A stretch of 64,000 bases of DNA from Siphonodentalium dalli (GCA_032622095.1 CP136069.1:15858450-15922449), one strand, 5' to 3'; counted from the first letter of the stretch, positions 12,446 to 22,793 are shown. Program-made: numbers and translations. The notes: generated by a model from the letters alone, not told the origin.

Positions 12446-13338
12446 GGCGGCCAATTTCTTTGCATGCCATAGGATTATGTAGTTGCCGCCGCCGCCGCCG
12501 GCGGCGCGGCGTTGACATGCGCATTACGGCCGCCGCCGGCGGCGGCCAATTTCTTTGCATGCCATAGGATTATGTAGTTGCCGCCGCCGCCGCCGGCGGC
12601 GCGGCGTTGACATGCGCATTACGGCCGCCGCCGCCGCCGCGGGCGGCTGGTCGACTCGCATAGATAAGAGAATGCATTGGCACAGGATAAAAAAAATCCC
12701 GACTTCCGACTGGATTTGATATAGCGGGTCACATTTATGACTAAATCCTGAATTTTGTTTAATTTTTGAAGTTTTTTGAAATTTGTGAAATTTGTGAAAT
12801 TTGTGAAGTTTTTGAAGTTTTTGAAGTTTTTCGAAATTTTTGAAATTTTGTAAGTTTTTGAAATTTTTGAACTTTTTGAAATTTTTGAACTTTTTGAAAT
12901 TTTTGAAATTTTTGAACTTTTTGAACTTTTTGAACTTTTTGACCTTTTTGAACTTTTTGGAAGTTTTCAATGCGAGTGTCACTTTAACATTATCCCACAG
13001 TGTGCGCCATGTGTTACTTTAACATTCATCCATAGTGAATGTCACTTTAATAATCATCCCCCGTGAGAGACCAGTATCCCTTTAATATTCAAGACTGAAG
13101 CTACCCCACCGAGATCATCACGTGATATACATGTAGATAATATACCATTCATATGGAGAAATCTGGATATAACCAGCGGGTCATGTCCGGACATGTCCAA
13201 CCGGTACAAATAGACCGACGCGTGGGCGGAGAATATAGGTCAAACTCCAACGGGAGTACTGCAGAGAATATAGATCATGTACTTCCGTGACGTCACAAAA
13301 ATCGATATCTGCCCCCAAACAGGGGCCTTATCATCATC
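12446..13338 (-). repeat. Internal inverted copy B of the terminal repeat
   Basis: Near-exact reverse complement of copy A, ending at 13338 with ccttatcatca, the same terminal sequence as the element right end. Its inner edge holds a 90-bp GC-rich piece (ccaatttctttgcatgccat ... gttgacatgcgcatta) duplicated in tandem (about 12546 and 12455). A plus B make a 1.59 kb foldback. After 13338 the flank is tcgccg, not TACCAC, so A-B does not look like a separate insertion with its own target duplication. Confidence 0.8.
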
Positions 13339-13490
13339 GCCGCACGCGCGCCAATTTTTTTACAACAACAAAGAACAATGTCGGCACATTTAACATCTAA
13401 AATTAGAAATGAAACATGTCGGAACACGTTAATATCATGCATTTTGATTGGTTAGCTGACTCAACATAATAAAGGGACTGTTGATATTTT

Positions 13491-13976
13491 ATGTCTGACG
13501 TAGAAGGGAAAAAAATAATAATGGATACACAGCTCAAGAAATTGAACAGTATGGAAGTTGGCGCTGTTACGAAATATTTGATGAAAAGTTATGTCAGGCA
13601 TATCATTCTGAGAAACGGCTTTCATTACACAGACACTAATAACTTTTATTTATCAGAGTTAGATGAAATACGTGACTGCACAAGAAGAATACTTCAACAG
13701 CTGGAAAATTATAACATGTGGCTGTTAAATGAGCTGACAGGGAAATTGGACAATTACGATAGGGATCATTTTCCCTATATATTTAGTGACTTGTTGGACA
13801 ATATATTTCGGGAAGATGGCCCCTACACATGGGAGAGAATAATGGCTGCATTCCTGTTCACAGGAAAAATGTGTTTAAAAGCATACAAAGACAACGACTT
13901 CTCATTGGTCAGCGAAATTGTGCAATGGGCACACACTATCGTGACATTATACACTGACCAATGGCAGTTGGGATAA
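13491..13976 (+). CDS. Bcl-2 family-like protein (161 aa)
   Basis: The protein is predicted to be all-helical and resembles Bcl-2 family apoptosis regulators. The clearest motif is BH1-like: an IFREDGPYTWERIMAAF stretch at about residues 104-120, followed by LFTGKMC and a charged stretch, matching the family pattern of F-x-D/E-G-x-x-W-x-R-I-x-A-x-F-x-F-x-G. A possible BH2-like end carries two tryptophans (IVQW, DQW). There is no C-terminal membrane anchor: the protein stops soon after DQWQLG, shorter than cellular Bcl-2 (about 200 aa or more) but like compact viral homologues. The start at 13491 is the first ATG; MDTQ at residue 11 is an alternative. Family proteins bind BH3 peptides to block or promote cell death. 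Here it lies in a mobile element between the inner and outer inverted repeats, consistent with cargo that prolongs host-cell survival. No intron is seen. Function is inferred from motif only. Confidence 0.6.
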   Translation: MSDVEGKKIIMDTQLKKLNSMEVGAVTKYLMKSYVRHIILRNGFHYTDTNNFYLSELDEIRDCTRRILQQLENYNMWLLNELTGKLDNYDRDHFPYIFSDLLDNIFREDGPYTWERIMAAFLFTGKMCLKAYKDNDFSLVSEIVQWAHTIVTLYTDQWQLG

Positions 13977-14104
13977 TTTCTTCCAGGAATGTCTAAATAT
14001 TGACAACTACTCGTCAAAAATGTTGACAATGAACCATAATGTTTTCAGATCGATTCATGGATGTGTAAATTATTGGCAAACATATTAATATCAATTGTGT
14101 GTAG

Positions 14105-14106
<2 letters not shown>

Positions 14107-14145
<39 letters not shown>
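14107..14145. repeat. TA microsatellite
   Basis: An uninterrupted TA run of about 38 bp lies between the Bcl-2-like ORF and the small acidic ORF. Confidence 0.9.
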
Positions 14146-14150
<5 letters not shown>

Positions 14151-14175
14151 GTACAGACCATTGCTAGAAAAGTTC

Positions 14176-14241
14176 ATGGACGAAACAAATGACACATCTG
14201 ACGAAAGTGATGACAATTCGGACGAAAGTGACAGTGAATAG
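14176..14241 (+). CDS. Short acidic ORF or terminal exon
   Basis: It is a 21-codon frame from ATG to TAG, almost entirely D, E, S, T and N (DETNDTSDES then DDNSDESDSE). The frame is open a little further upstream (LLEKF before the M). An AATAAA lies just downstream (about 14248). An acidic tail followed by a polyadenylation signal suggests the 3' end of a coding exon, but no partner exon is identified. Confidence 0.35.
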   Translation: MDETNDTSDESDDNSDESDSE

Positions 14242-14341
14242 TTAATATAATAAATTGTACTATGTACCACTTGTCATGTTATTTTTCTCTTTTTTCCCTC
14301 GCTCACTTGCTTTTTTCGGTGGCGCTCACCACCTTACCCCC

Positions 14342-14390
14342 ATAGTTTTCCGATGAATGGAAACAAGCCATATTTGTGACTAAATCCTTA

Positions 14391-14427
<37 letters not shown>

Positions 14428-14470
14428 GCGCGGCGTTGACATGCGCATTACGGCCGCCGCCGAAAACGAC
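14342..14470. repeat. Foldback-MITE fragment joined to GC-rich repeat
   Basis: About 14343-14390 (ttttccgatgaatggaaaca, then catatttgtgactaaatcct) matches the core of the palindromic elements at 48.2, 48.7, 53.4, 61.7 and 62.8 kb. It is followed by (CCG)n and the ggcgcggcgttgacatgcgc block found in repeats B and C. Confidence 0.6.
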
Positions 14471-14851
14471 CAGATTTTAATTGTATTGTTTCAAGTTGCA
14501 CAGACACAATCATGTGCATATGTTTACTGATTCAAACTAACTGTACATCAGAGGAAGCAATTGTCCATTCTGCCTTCAGCTGGATATATAGGACGTACCC
14601 ACTGAACCTCAACATAATTATTACGCAATTTGGAAAGAGAAGTAAGATATTTCGATAGATTCACGAGATGTCGATACAAATGCTTATATATATACTCTCA
14701 TATTGAATTCACTCATAATTGCATTGACATTTGGATAGGTAGGTTGTATTGTAGCCAATGTGATAAATTTGTATCCAGTACAAACAACACTAAGAGACGT
14801 TGTGAACGACAGCCTGAACTAGTTAACTAGTCCACCACGTTTCCCTTGTTT

Positions 14852-14872
14852 CTGTTCTATATAAATATAGGT
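14852..14872 (+). promoter_or_regulatory. TATA-like promoter of the finger ORF
   Basis: A tatataaatata word at about 14858 lies some 50 bp upstream of the ATG at 14912, a plausible TATA box for a short 5' leader. No initiator has been tested. Confidence 0.4.
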
Positions 14873-14911
14873 GCATAGAAGAACGCTCGATATCACTGAT
14901 TATATAGGAAA

Positions 14912-15091
14912 ATGAAGTATCAATGTGAAGAGTGCTTAAGTGTCTATGCTTGGCAAGATAGTTTGAAGCGTCATATCAAAGTTAAACACACGCCTTCAGA
15001 ACAACAACAACAACAGTATCATCAGCCACAACAACAACAACAACACCAACAACACCAACAACAACAACAACAACAACAGTATCATCACTGA
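14912..15091 (+). CDS. C2H2 zinc-finger, Gln/His-rich ORF (59 aa)
   Basis: It begins MKYQCEEC and has one C2H2 finger, C-x2-C ... H-x4-H (YQCEECLSVYAW, then SLKRHIKVKH), followed by a glutamine/histidine tract encoded by CAA/CAG and CAC/CAT repeats. The TGA stop overlaps the first bases of terminal repeat C, so the ORF may be the truncated first part of a longer protein. The neighbouring Polinton polymerase also starts with C2H2 fingers, so a remnant of such a polymerase N terminus is plausible but unproven. Confidence 0.55.
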   Translation: MKYQCEECLSVYAWQDSLKRHIKVKHTPSEQQQQQYHQPQQQQQHQQHQQQQQQQQYHH

Positions 15092-15946
15092 CTAAATCCT
15101 AACCGCCGCCGCCGCCGCCGCCGCCGCCGGCGGCGGCGGCCAATTTCTTTGCATGCCATAGGATTATGTAGTTGCCGCCACCGCCGCCGGCGGCGCGGCG
15201 TTGACATGCGCATTACAGCCGCCGCCGCCGCCGCCGCCACCGCCGCCGCCGCGGGCGGCTGGTCGACTCGCATATATAAGAGAATGCATTGGCACAGGAT
15301 AAAAAATCCCGACTTCCGACTGGATTTGATATAGCGGGTCACATTTATGACTAAATCCTGAATTTTGTTTAATTTTTGAAGTTTTTTGAAATTTGTGAAA
15401 TTTGTGAAATTTGTGAAGTTTTTTGAAATTTGTGAAATTTGTGAAATTTGTGAAGTTTTTGAAGTTTTTGAACTTTTTGAAATTTTTGAACTTTTTGAAC
15501 TTTTTGAACTTTTTGAACTTTTTGAACTTTTTGAACTTTTTGAACTTTTTGAACTTTTTGAACTTTTTGGAAGTTTTCAATGCGAGTGTCACTTTAACAT
15601 TATCCCACAGTGTGCGCCATGTGTTACTTTAACATTCATCCATAGTGAGTGTCACTTTAATAATCATCCCCAGTGAGAGCCTAGTATCCCTTTAATATTC
15701 AAGACTGAAGCTACCCCACCGAGATCATCACGTGATATACATGTAGATAATATACCATTCATATAGAGAAGTCTGGATATAACCAGCGGGTCATGTCCGG
15801 ACATGTCCAACCGGTACAAATAGACCGACGCGTGGGCGGAGAATATAGGTCAAACTCCAACGGTAGTACTGCAGAGAATATAGATCATGTACTTCCGTGA
15901 CGTCACAAAAATCGATATCTGCCCCCAAACAGGGGCCTTATCATCA
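15086..15946 (-). repeat. Long terminal inverted repeat C of the 4.2 kb element
   Basis: Reverse complement of copy A with the same order of parts: terminus, aatgttaaag-type repeats, the 9-bp unit array (here ttgaacttt / ttgaaattt, about 15370-15570), the tgcattctcttatatatgcg word, and the (CCG)n tract. It differs from A and B by an expanded 9-bp array and (CCG)n tract. It ends at 15946 and is followed by TACCAC. Confidence 0.85.
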
Positions 15947-15952
15947 TACCAC
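15947..15952. repeat. Target-site duplication of the 4.2 kb element, right copy
   Basis: TACCAC follows the terminus ccttatcatca directly and equals 11747-11752. Confidence 0.9.
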
Positions 15953-18502
15953 TTCAACAAATTCCTTTACAAAATTGACTTTACTAATGTGAATACCCAA
16001 ATGTGTGATTTCATCGGTTTCGGATACAATTCCATCCCCAAGATACCATTTTCGAATTAAGGCACCGTTTGGACGTACGTTTTCGTTGAATACAATGACT
16101 TTGGTTTTCTTTGGGTTATACATGAATCTCCACTTTTGGCTGTAAGATGAGCATATATCTAATAGGCGCTGTAAACCATAGTTCGATAGCGACAGCAACG
16201 TCATGTCATCCGCCTGTGTGGGAGAGGAACAATTTGTGGAGATAAGCCGGAGACCACAGTTGGACGCCTCGATTTCATATAGTAACTCGTTGATGTACAA
16301 CATGTAGAATAAAGGGGACAGTATTCTCCCTTGCCTTGTTCCTTGTTTGATTTCGATTGACTTTGAGATGACATCTGAATGTTTGACTACACAGGATATA
16401 CCGCTAAGAAATTCGCGTAGAAGTAGCCAAATTTTACCTTGGAAACCACAGCTGTGTAATTTGAGAAGCAAGCCATCAATCCAAACTGTGTCAAAGGCCT
16501 TTTGAACATCTAGGAAGCAAGAAAATAGCTTGTTCTTTTGTTCACTGGTATAACTTATACTTTCGTGTAACACATATGACGACATCAAGCAACTGACCTC
16601 TTTTTGAAACCCGTTTTGAAGTGGGTGTACTTTGATTAGATTTGGTGTGTTACGTTCCATGCGACATAAGATTACCTTTTCTAAGGTCTTATACACGACT
16701 GGGAGAAGGGTTATTGCTCGATAGCTATCAAAATGTTATTTCGGCTTATCTCCACCCTTATAGAGAGACACCATCATGCCTTTTTTTGCCATCTGAGGTA
16801 TGTGTTGAAGTTCTATCATTTTGCTGAGAACATAAGATATACATTTATGTAGAGATTCTCCCCCGTATACAATATGCTCATAGCAGATCATATCTGGTCC
16901 CGGGGCTTTGCCCAGGTTCATTGATTTGAGGACAGATATGAGCTCATGTACTGGTACGGGATAGAGAAGCCGTTTGTCAGATGCAGTACCGACATTACAC
17001 CCATGTGTGTTAGAAGCAATATCATCAACAGAATTAGTGACATAATCGTAATGAGCTGCATCAAATGTGGTAGATTCAATAGGGTGATATAACATTTCAT
17101 AATAATCGGCCCATGCATTTGTGATTTCTTCCGGGTTTCTAAGTGTGACATTGTTGACTTCAAAACAGTTGTTAGTTTGTGCCCTACAGTTGGACTTCCG
17201 TTGATTAAAAAGTCGGAAAAACTGCCCCTGGTTAAGTTCGGCTGCATGATCGACCATTTCATTTTGGCTACAAACAAATCTGAGGTTCGACTGACGCAAT
17301 TCTCTGCGGAAGGCACATTTGGCTACTTTATAATTCGTGTAAGATGAATTTGTGTGCCCTCTAGGGCGACCTTCCGCGGTCCATATCCGTCTAAAGCTCT
17401 GCATTTCATTATGAAGAGATTTTAGACGTTCGTTCCAAAACGGTTTAACGTGTGGTTTTGAGGATTTTGTTGGAACAAAACTCTTAGACGCAGAATCGAT
17501 AGCTTTGACGACATTCGAGTAATAAGTGTCTAGACTTGCGTTGTCTGAGACAGGTGCACAACTATCTGGCAAAAGTGTATCTATACAGTTTTGATAAGCT
17601 AGCACAGATGAATCTGACTTAGTAAATTTCTTCCAGTTGGGACTATTGCGAATATCACTTCGGCGAGTGTGACGAGATCCAAGATCAATGCGCAATTTGA
17701 CTGGTCTGTGATTAGAAAAATCTGTAGCAGAGTCAATAATCACCTGTATATTATTCACAAATGGTAAGTTAGCTTTGTGAACCAAAATATGGTCAATCGT
17801 TGTACCAGAACCGCCAGTAGCAGGCACATGTGTTGCGATCAGACGCGCGGACGGATCCTCTTGATTAACAGAAACAAGATTTCTGCGTGATAGTAGTTTC
17901 TTAAAGGTACGATTTCTTGCGTCAGATTTCTGAATGTTGCCGTTAAAATCACCCATTACAATGACAGTTCCTATCGAAGAGTAGTAGTCAATGTGCTTGT
18001 CTAATTCGGTGAGATACTCACGATACATTGAGACGGCGTAATTTGTAGACGGCAGGTAGACCTGTAGGATATACATATACTGGGATTCATTGTATTGCAC
18101 TTGAATTCCACATATCCTGTCATCATTAAAGTCAAGAACAGAAACTGCGTTATCCAGCCTCTTATGCCAGAATATTGCTACCCCACCCTTATTACGACCC
18201 CATTGTATGGGCAGGCGTTGTGAGAAATCACATATTGCATGACACTGATAATTACAGTCGAGAGTGTCGAGGAAGTGGACATTATGGCTATGAAGCCAGT
18301 GTTCGCTGATACCCAGAATATCCACGTCCTGCTTTTCCAGCAAACCAGACATGTAGCTGCTGCTACCCAACGCCCATGTGGCGTTCCATGTAACAATATT
18401 GAACATTATGTTACACAAACTTAGCAGTGAGAGGACAGCCGCCCCGTATGGCCTATATATGTGACCTTTCCTACGACTAGACATTACTAGCATTGAGTAC
18501 AA
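15953..18502 (-). pseudogene. LINE ORF2: endonuclease and reverse transcriptase (one in-frame stop)
   Basis: N-terminal APE-like endonuclease: NIVTWNATWAL near the start, SEHWL, VMGDFNGN, TIDHIL and SNHRPV blocks. It is followed by a linker and a reverse transcriptase (GKAPGPD, LYKGGDKP, LDVQKAFDTVW, GTRQGRILSP, and QADDMTLL as the catalytic YxDD equivalent). The endonuclease nicks target DNA and the reverse transcriptase copies the RNA at the nick. An in-frame TAA at 16736-16738 splits the protein right after GGDKPK; the frame is otherwise continuous to 15953, where the 4.2 kb element interrupts it, and resumes at 11752. The ORF2 ATG at 18502 lies 24 bp after the ORF1 stop. This copy is inactive. 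Confidence 0.85.
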
Positions 18503-18526
18503 TACATATATGCACGTGTATAATAA

Positions 18527-20230
18527 TTAGCGATCACGACGCTGTGTACGGCCATTTGATCCGTAGTTCATGGATGAACGCCTCTCGTCAAATGAACGTT
18601 TGGAGAGCCATGGTCTACATAATACTGCAATTGGCCAGAAACCTTTCTTAAGTACTTCATCAACATCTTCGATGTGGATATTTATTCTTGCCGACACAGG
18701 ACCGTCAGCTTTTCCACCTTGCAGGATTCGTACAACTGAATGCCGCACTTCAAAGTCATCCAGATAATCTGAAAGCACACAGGCGTCGACTTTAACATCG
18801 AGGTTACCTAGGAACACTCGCACGGTTTGAATAGGGCCGTCGTTTGACTTCTGATAGAATCTGGAATACGATGTGTTTTTGAACGAGTCATTATTTCGCG
18901 CAGTGCGTTTGTTGTGGTTTGAATGGTCGTCGTTAGCACCATGGTTATTTGACTTCATCTTGTTCCGTTTATTGGCGAGATATGTGTCTTCTGTGGCACT
19001 CTGGTGGGTATCGTCACAATCATCTACAGGAATATCACGAAGATCATACTTGTATTCTTGATTAACAACGTTTGTGTCTTGATTTGATTGCCGCACATGG
19101 TTAATAGAGTTGTTCTTCTTGCCTAATTGTTTGTTTGTCGGCTCTTTATATGTGTGTTTAACATGAGAGGAACTAGGTGTGGAAGTTTCCTGCGGACAGA
19201 ATTTTGAAGCACTGGGTATGGGAGACGGTTGGTCGCTGGTGCCAACTAGCTGAATGTCTACAGCACTAACTGGAGGTGATCGTGGATATTCTCTGGTTTC
19301 CGGTGGGTTTTGTGAACGGTTAGCGTGGATAGTGTTCCACGTCAAGTGTGCGAATTTGTTGAGTTCACCATATATATGGCCGACGAAACTTTGCATATCC
19401 GCTTTTAGATTCTCTGTGCAGCGGTGTTCACAATCACACTTATCAGATGGTTTATGCGAGTTCGATTTGCACTTCGAGTTGTTCTTTGTGTGGATTTCTT
19501 CAATAGTTTTAATTCTCCCACCAATTGAAGCTATTGACCCTTTGGTTGAGTTGACTTGGTGTAGAAATTGTTCACACTTTTCCAGGATTGTTGAAATATC
19601 TTGTTTCATTGTTTTTATGTCTGCCTTCAGTTTCGCAACACCATTGCATTTATCGCTCTCGATGCGCTCCACCGCAAGTCCGTGTGTATATGTTAAATGT
19701 TCAACTGCTTCGAGTCTTCGAATAATGTCTTGTTGGTTAACTTCATTGGTGCTAACTCTAGCTGATAGGTCGGACGAGATGTTATCAATATGTGTTTGCA
19801 TTTTGTCCTTTGACTGCTGCAGAAGCGTTATATTCGCTCGAATTCCGATATCACTGTGCACATCATGTGTGGGGTCAGTATTCGCTGACTTAGGATCCAC
19901 ATTGCATGCTTTATCCGGCAGACCTGTATGCGTGGAGTCGGGTTTAGCCTGGCTCTGTTGTTGGCTTCTGGTACGCGGTACACTCAACATATGCGTAATA
20001 TATTCAACTTTCTCTTCAAGCAGACAATAGAAGAGGTGGTAGATGTCAGTTGCCAGCTTTTTGGACACAGTTTCGGAGGTTTTAGTTTGAATTCTCCGTT
20101 TCATAATTGCGTCATGAGCTACATTAACAATTTTAAGTTTCTTTATTTCATCAAACAATGTCAGTCGCATCGCATCTAGTTTTGATTCATCTTCCTTTGT
20201 CGAGAATAGGAGTTTGGCTACCAACGCGTC
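18527..20230 (-). pseudogene. LINE ORF1, C-terminal part (split by Polinton)
   Basis: Main part of the LINE ORF1 protein. It has long, charged, heptad-like helical stretches (probable coiled coil, for trimerisation), a Cys/His cluster (CKSNSHKPSDKCDCEHRC), a polar disordered stretch, and a C-terminal RRM-like region (RVFLGNLDVKVD, RINIHIEDVDE). ORF1 proteins of this kind bind the LINE RNA. The upstream edge is the duplication at 20225-20230. The frame enters from the 36200-36466 piece without shift once the Polinton and one duplication copy are discounted. Confidence 0.75.
20225..20230. repeat. Polinton target-site duplication, left copy
   Basis: CGCGTC (GACGCG on the other strand) directly precedes the Polinton terminus agtagtaagag and recurs at 36200-36205. 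Six bp is the standard Polinton duplication length. Confidence 0.92.
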
Positions 20231-20608
20231 AGTAGTAAGAGTATTCTAGTAGACGGTTTGACTTGACTTTGCTCCACTCCTGATCCTGAGCTAACCGGGG
20301 TTTATAGGTCACGCCGCGTGGGTGTATATATCGGTGAAGGTTATCGCCATAATAACGCGTGGCGGGTACGTCTAGGTCAAGGACGAACAAAATATTTCCG
20401 CAACAAGTGAACGAAGGTTATCACGAGAATAGCGCGTGATCACGGGTGTATATATCTAGGTCACGGGTAAACGATATATTCCGTAACAAATCGGCGAAGG
20501 TTATCACGACATTAGCGCGTGATCGGGGGGCGTATGCGTCTAGGTTATAGGCAAACAACAATTTCCGCAACAACTCGGTCAAGGTTATCACGAGAATAGC
20601 ACGTGATC
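20231..20608 (+). repeat. Polinton left terminal inverted repeat
   Basis: Begins agtagtaagagtattctag and matches the complement of 35817-36199 with very few differences (one visible T/C change in acgatatattcc, and the tip). At the right tip the reiteration is longer by five bases (agtagtatagtaagag). The repeat also carries three of four units of an 83-bp array. Confidence 0.92.
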
Positions 20609-20663
20609 ACGGGTGTATATATCTAGGTCACGGGTAAACGATATATTCCGTAACAAATCGGCG
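20336..20663 (+). repeat. 83-bp tandem array in and beyond the Polinton left repeat
   Basis: Four units of about 83 bp start at about 20336, 20413, 20496 and 20579, each opening with gaaggttatc (or caaggttatc) and containing a gcgtgatc-type word, tctaggt and ttccg-aacaa. The first three lie within the inverted repeat and are mirrored at the right end (three gataacctt words near 35840, 35920 and 36004, plus one near 36080). They could serve as protein-binding sites for replication or packaging. Confidence 0.75.
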
Positions 20664-20987
20664 GGGCACGGAGCCAAGGTTTTAATAGGGTAGGGTATAA
20701 CTGAACGCGGTAGGGTATATACTACAGCACCTGGTAAATAATTGTTAATTAGTAGTCACAGAGATAGACTATAAAACGCGAGGTATCCGTTAATTAGCTG
20801 ACGTTTCTATTTTGAGTAAAAACAATTTCGTTTAGTGTGTGTGTATCGGTTTAATGGGGTAGTATAGGACTATAAATATGTTCGGCTCACGAGAACAAAT
20901 ACTATAACCGGCTGAAGCTATATCACTGACGCCCGTTTCGTTTGGTCTGACGCCAATAAACAGGGCGGGTATATATGAAAGGCTCAG

Positions 20988-20995
20988 TATATAAA
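20988..20995 (+). promoter_or_regulatory. Candidate TATA box of the polymerase gene
   Basis: TATATAAA lies 150 bp upstream of a strong donor-like CAG|GTATGT at 21141-21146. This would make a non-coding first exon of about 120-130 bp from roughly 21020 to 21143. It is inferred from motif spacing only. Confidence 0.4.
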
Positions 20996-21143
20996 CGTCG
21001 GATGGTTACTGTTACACAATAACGGGAATATATTTCCAACTATATATATTCTAATATATAGTTATTTAGTTTTAGTTAATAAAAGTTGGATCACAATTGT
21101 TTTAAATCAGGAAGTATTCTATTAAGGATAAACACAAAACCAG

Positions 21144-22178
21144 GTATGTATATTTATATTTATTCAATTGTCTTTATTTCCGGAAGTCTTGTTCAATCAT
21201 AGTTTTGAGACTATATACTTCAAACCACTGTTACAATCTTATTGGGGGTACAAACTTATACATACACACGAGTATGGATAACTGACCTCTTTCACCCACG
21301 AAGATAACTCTATTAATAAGTTTCGAACAGCTTGTGTGTCCACACCAAATTTTAATCCCCAATACTCCAGCTCCCTCTGCAGAGGTAGGGTTTGAATATT
21401 CCTCACAGTCAGAGCCGTATTTAATAAGTTTTAGAATTAGAAGTAAATAATGCCTTGTCGTATCGCCTTTTGCGGGTCCTGCTTGTTTGACCTTTTTTTT
21501 TCTCGGTAGTACTAGGTAGGGCGTTATAAGTGGAAGGCAAGGGATCAATAGTAGAATTAAAGCTGATCGACGTTAATGGCAAGCTTTTATTAGCAGTACA
21601 TATCTGTCAGAAGTTCCTGGTAAGCTCTCACTAGAAGTAGAAGGTGCAGTAAATCCATATGTATATGGCAAGCTATCTGAAGTAATAGGGCACTAAATCC
21701 TCTACTAGAAATAGAAAGTACTACAGATGTGTTGGAACGTAGCAGCAAGAACAGAGGAATCCTCACCGCTTATTACTATACATACAAATACCTCTATAGT
21801 GCGGGTGCCAGAAGGTTATGAATTGTGATTATATATAGTGAACAGAGAAAATGTTGGCACACACCTATAAGTCTAACACCTATATAATTGCGATGGAAAT
21901 ATTACCAGGCAACATCTTATGTATGCTCCAGTCTATTTTAGTCTTAATTATCATTGTGTACGTATCCCAGCTAATATATTGTAGAGTGAGGCGCAATGCC
22001 AAAAAATGTTGGCACTGACGACCAATAAGTCGAGCACCTACATAATTGCCCGTATATACTGCCAGGTAACCGGCGTATGTATGCTCTGATCTATTTTAGT
22101 CTTAATTATCCTTATGCATGTATGTCGGGAGCCAATATATATATATATTGTAGCGGGTTAGTCTACTTTCCTATGCAG
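21144..22178 (+). other. Probable first intron / leader region of the polymerase gene
   Basis: No convincing coding region is seen. A 105-codon minus-strand ORF at 21231-21548 lacks recognisable motifs and neighbours. Two diverged direct repeats of about 130 bp lie at about 21845-21985 and 22000-22155, both with a gtatgctc...tctattttagtcttaattatc core and ending in attgtag. The segment is bounded by donor CAG|GTATGT (21144) and acceptor ctatgcag (22171-22178). Confidence 0.4.
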
Positions 22179-22271
22179 GTAAACTAACACTACAGAGTTT
22201 GCAAAATCAGACGACAGAAATACGAGCTTTATTGTCAACAGGCGGAATTTCTAAACGGAAATAACACAATG
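22179..22271 (+). CDS. Polymerase gene leader exon carrying the ATG
   Basis: The exon lies between acceptor tttcctatgcag and donor ATG|GTATGT. The only coding codon would be the terminal ATG at 22269-22271, spliced in phase 0 to the exon at 22614. The start is inferred from splice signals. An alternative is that translation starts at an ATG inside a downstream finger exon. Confidence 0.4.
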
Positions 22272-22613
22272 GTATGTATAATTAAAAAAAAAAAAAATTG
22301 TTGTAAAAAAAAAAAATTCAACTTTTTTTTTTTTTCAAAAAAGTTTTTTTTTTTTCAAAAAGTTTTTTTTTTTTTTTTTTTCCTCAACAATATAGTCATG
22401 TGATATATCAAATTACTCGTCTCGAAGTATCGACTACAACGCAGCAACTTTTATCAAAATTGTATGTACCTATTTGGAATTAATTAAAGAAATGTTATAA
22501 CACTATTTCCAAATGCTACACGTTGGGGTTATATTACTGACCTATATCAAAAAGGTTTTTTATTCGTTTTTTTTTTTTACCTTCTTCTTCTTACTCCTTG
22601 TATTACCTTTTAG

Positions 22614-22793
22614 GAAATCGACCGCGACAATGAACTATCACCACCACCACCACTATCAACTTCTATTGTATCAAACACAAAGATATATCAAGAAAAATGT
22701 CCAAAGTGCGAATATATTTGCCAATCAAATGTCGACAAGCTTAATCATGAAGATTTACATAGGACATTGGATAATATCTGCCAAACGTATTCC
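22614..22793 (+). CDS. Polymerase gene, first zinc-finger exon
   Basis: 180 bp, phase 0 at both ends, bounded by acceptor attaccttttag and donor TCC|GTGAGT. It reads EIDRDNELSPPPPL at the start and then one classical C2H2 finger (CPKC, 12 residues, H-EDL-H). The histidine-rich ORF in another frame over the same DNA is a shadow. A phase-0 fit with the exons on both sides supports it. Confidence 0.65.

Larger units (their letters stand above)
11753..15946. mobile_element. 4.2 kb Polinton-like non-autonomous element with Bcl-2-like gene
   Basis: This is a 4194-bp insertion in LINE ORF2 with identical termini (TGATGATAAGGCCCCTG at the left, its complement at the right) and a 6-bp target duplication, TACCAC. 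The outer inverted repeats are long: A at 11753-12445 and C at about 15086-15946. An additional copy B (about 12446-13338) sits inside, oriented like C and ending in the same terminal sequence, so A and B form a foldback block. The unique part (13339-15085) carries a Bcl-2-like ORF, a short acidic ORF and a C2H2-finger ORF with its own TATA box. Six-bp duplications and long inverted repeats are Polinton traits, and a finger ORF fits the finger-bearing N terminus of the neighbouring Polinton polymerase. No polymerase, integrase or capsid gene is present. The Polinton assignment is inference. Confidence 0.7.

Noticed and set aside
12108-12982. Lys/Phe-rich ORFs on both strands
   Set aside because: Produced by the 9-bp array and (GCC)n tract of the long inverted repeats; they appear in mirrored form in A, B and C.
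15085-15676. Ala/Arg-rich and Phe/Leu-rich ORFs
   Set aside because: Repeat translation in terminal repeat C.
19254-20030. 258-codon plus-strand ORF
   Set aside because: Antisense shadow of LINE ORF1, with no recognisable motif.
21231-21548. 105-codon minus-strand ORF in the Polinton left arm
   Set aside because: No motif, no neighbouring genes on that strand, and it lies in a probable intron; kept only as a remark.
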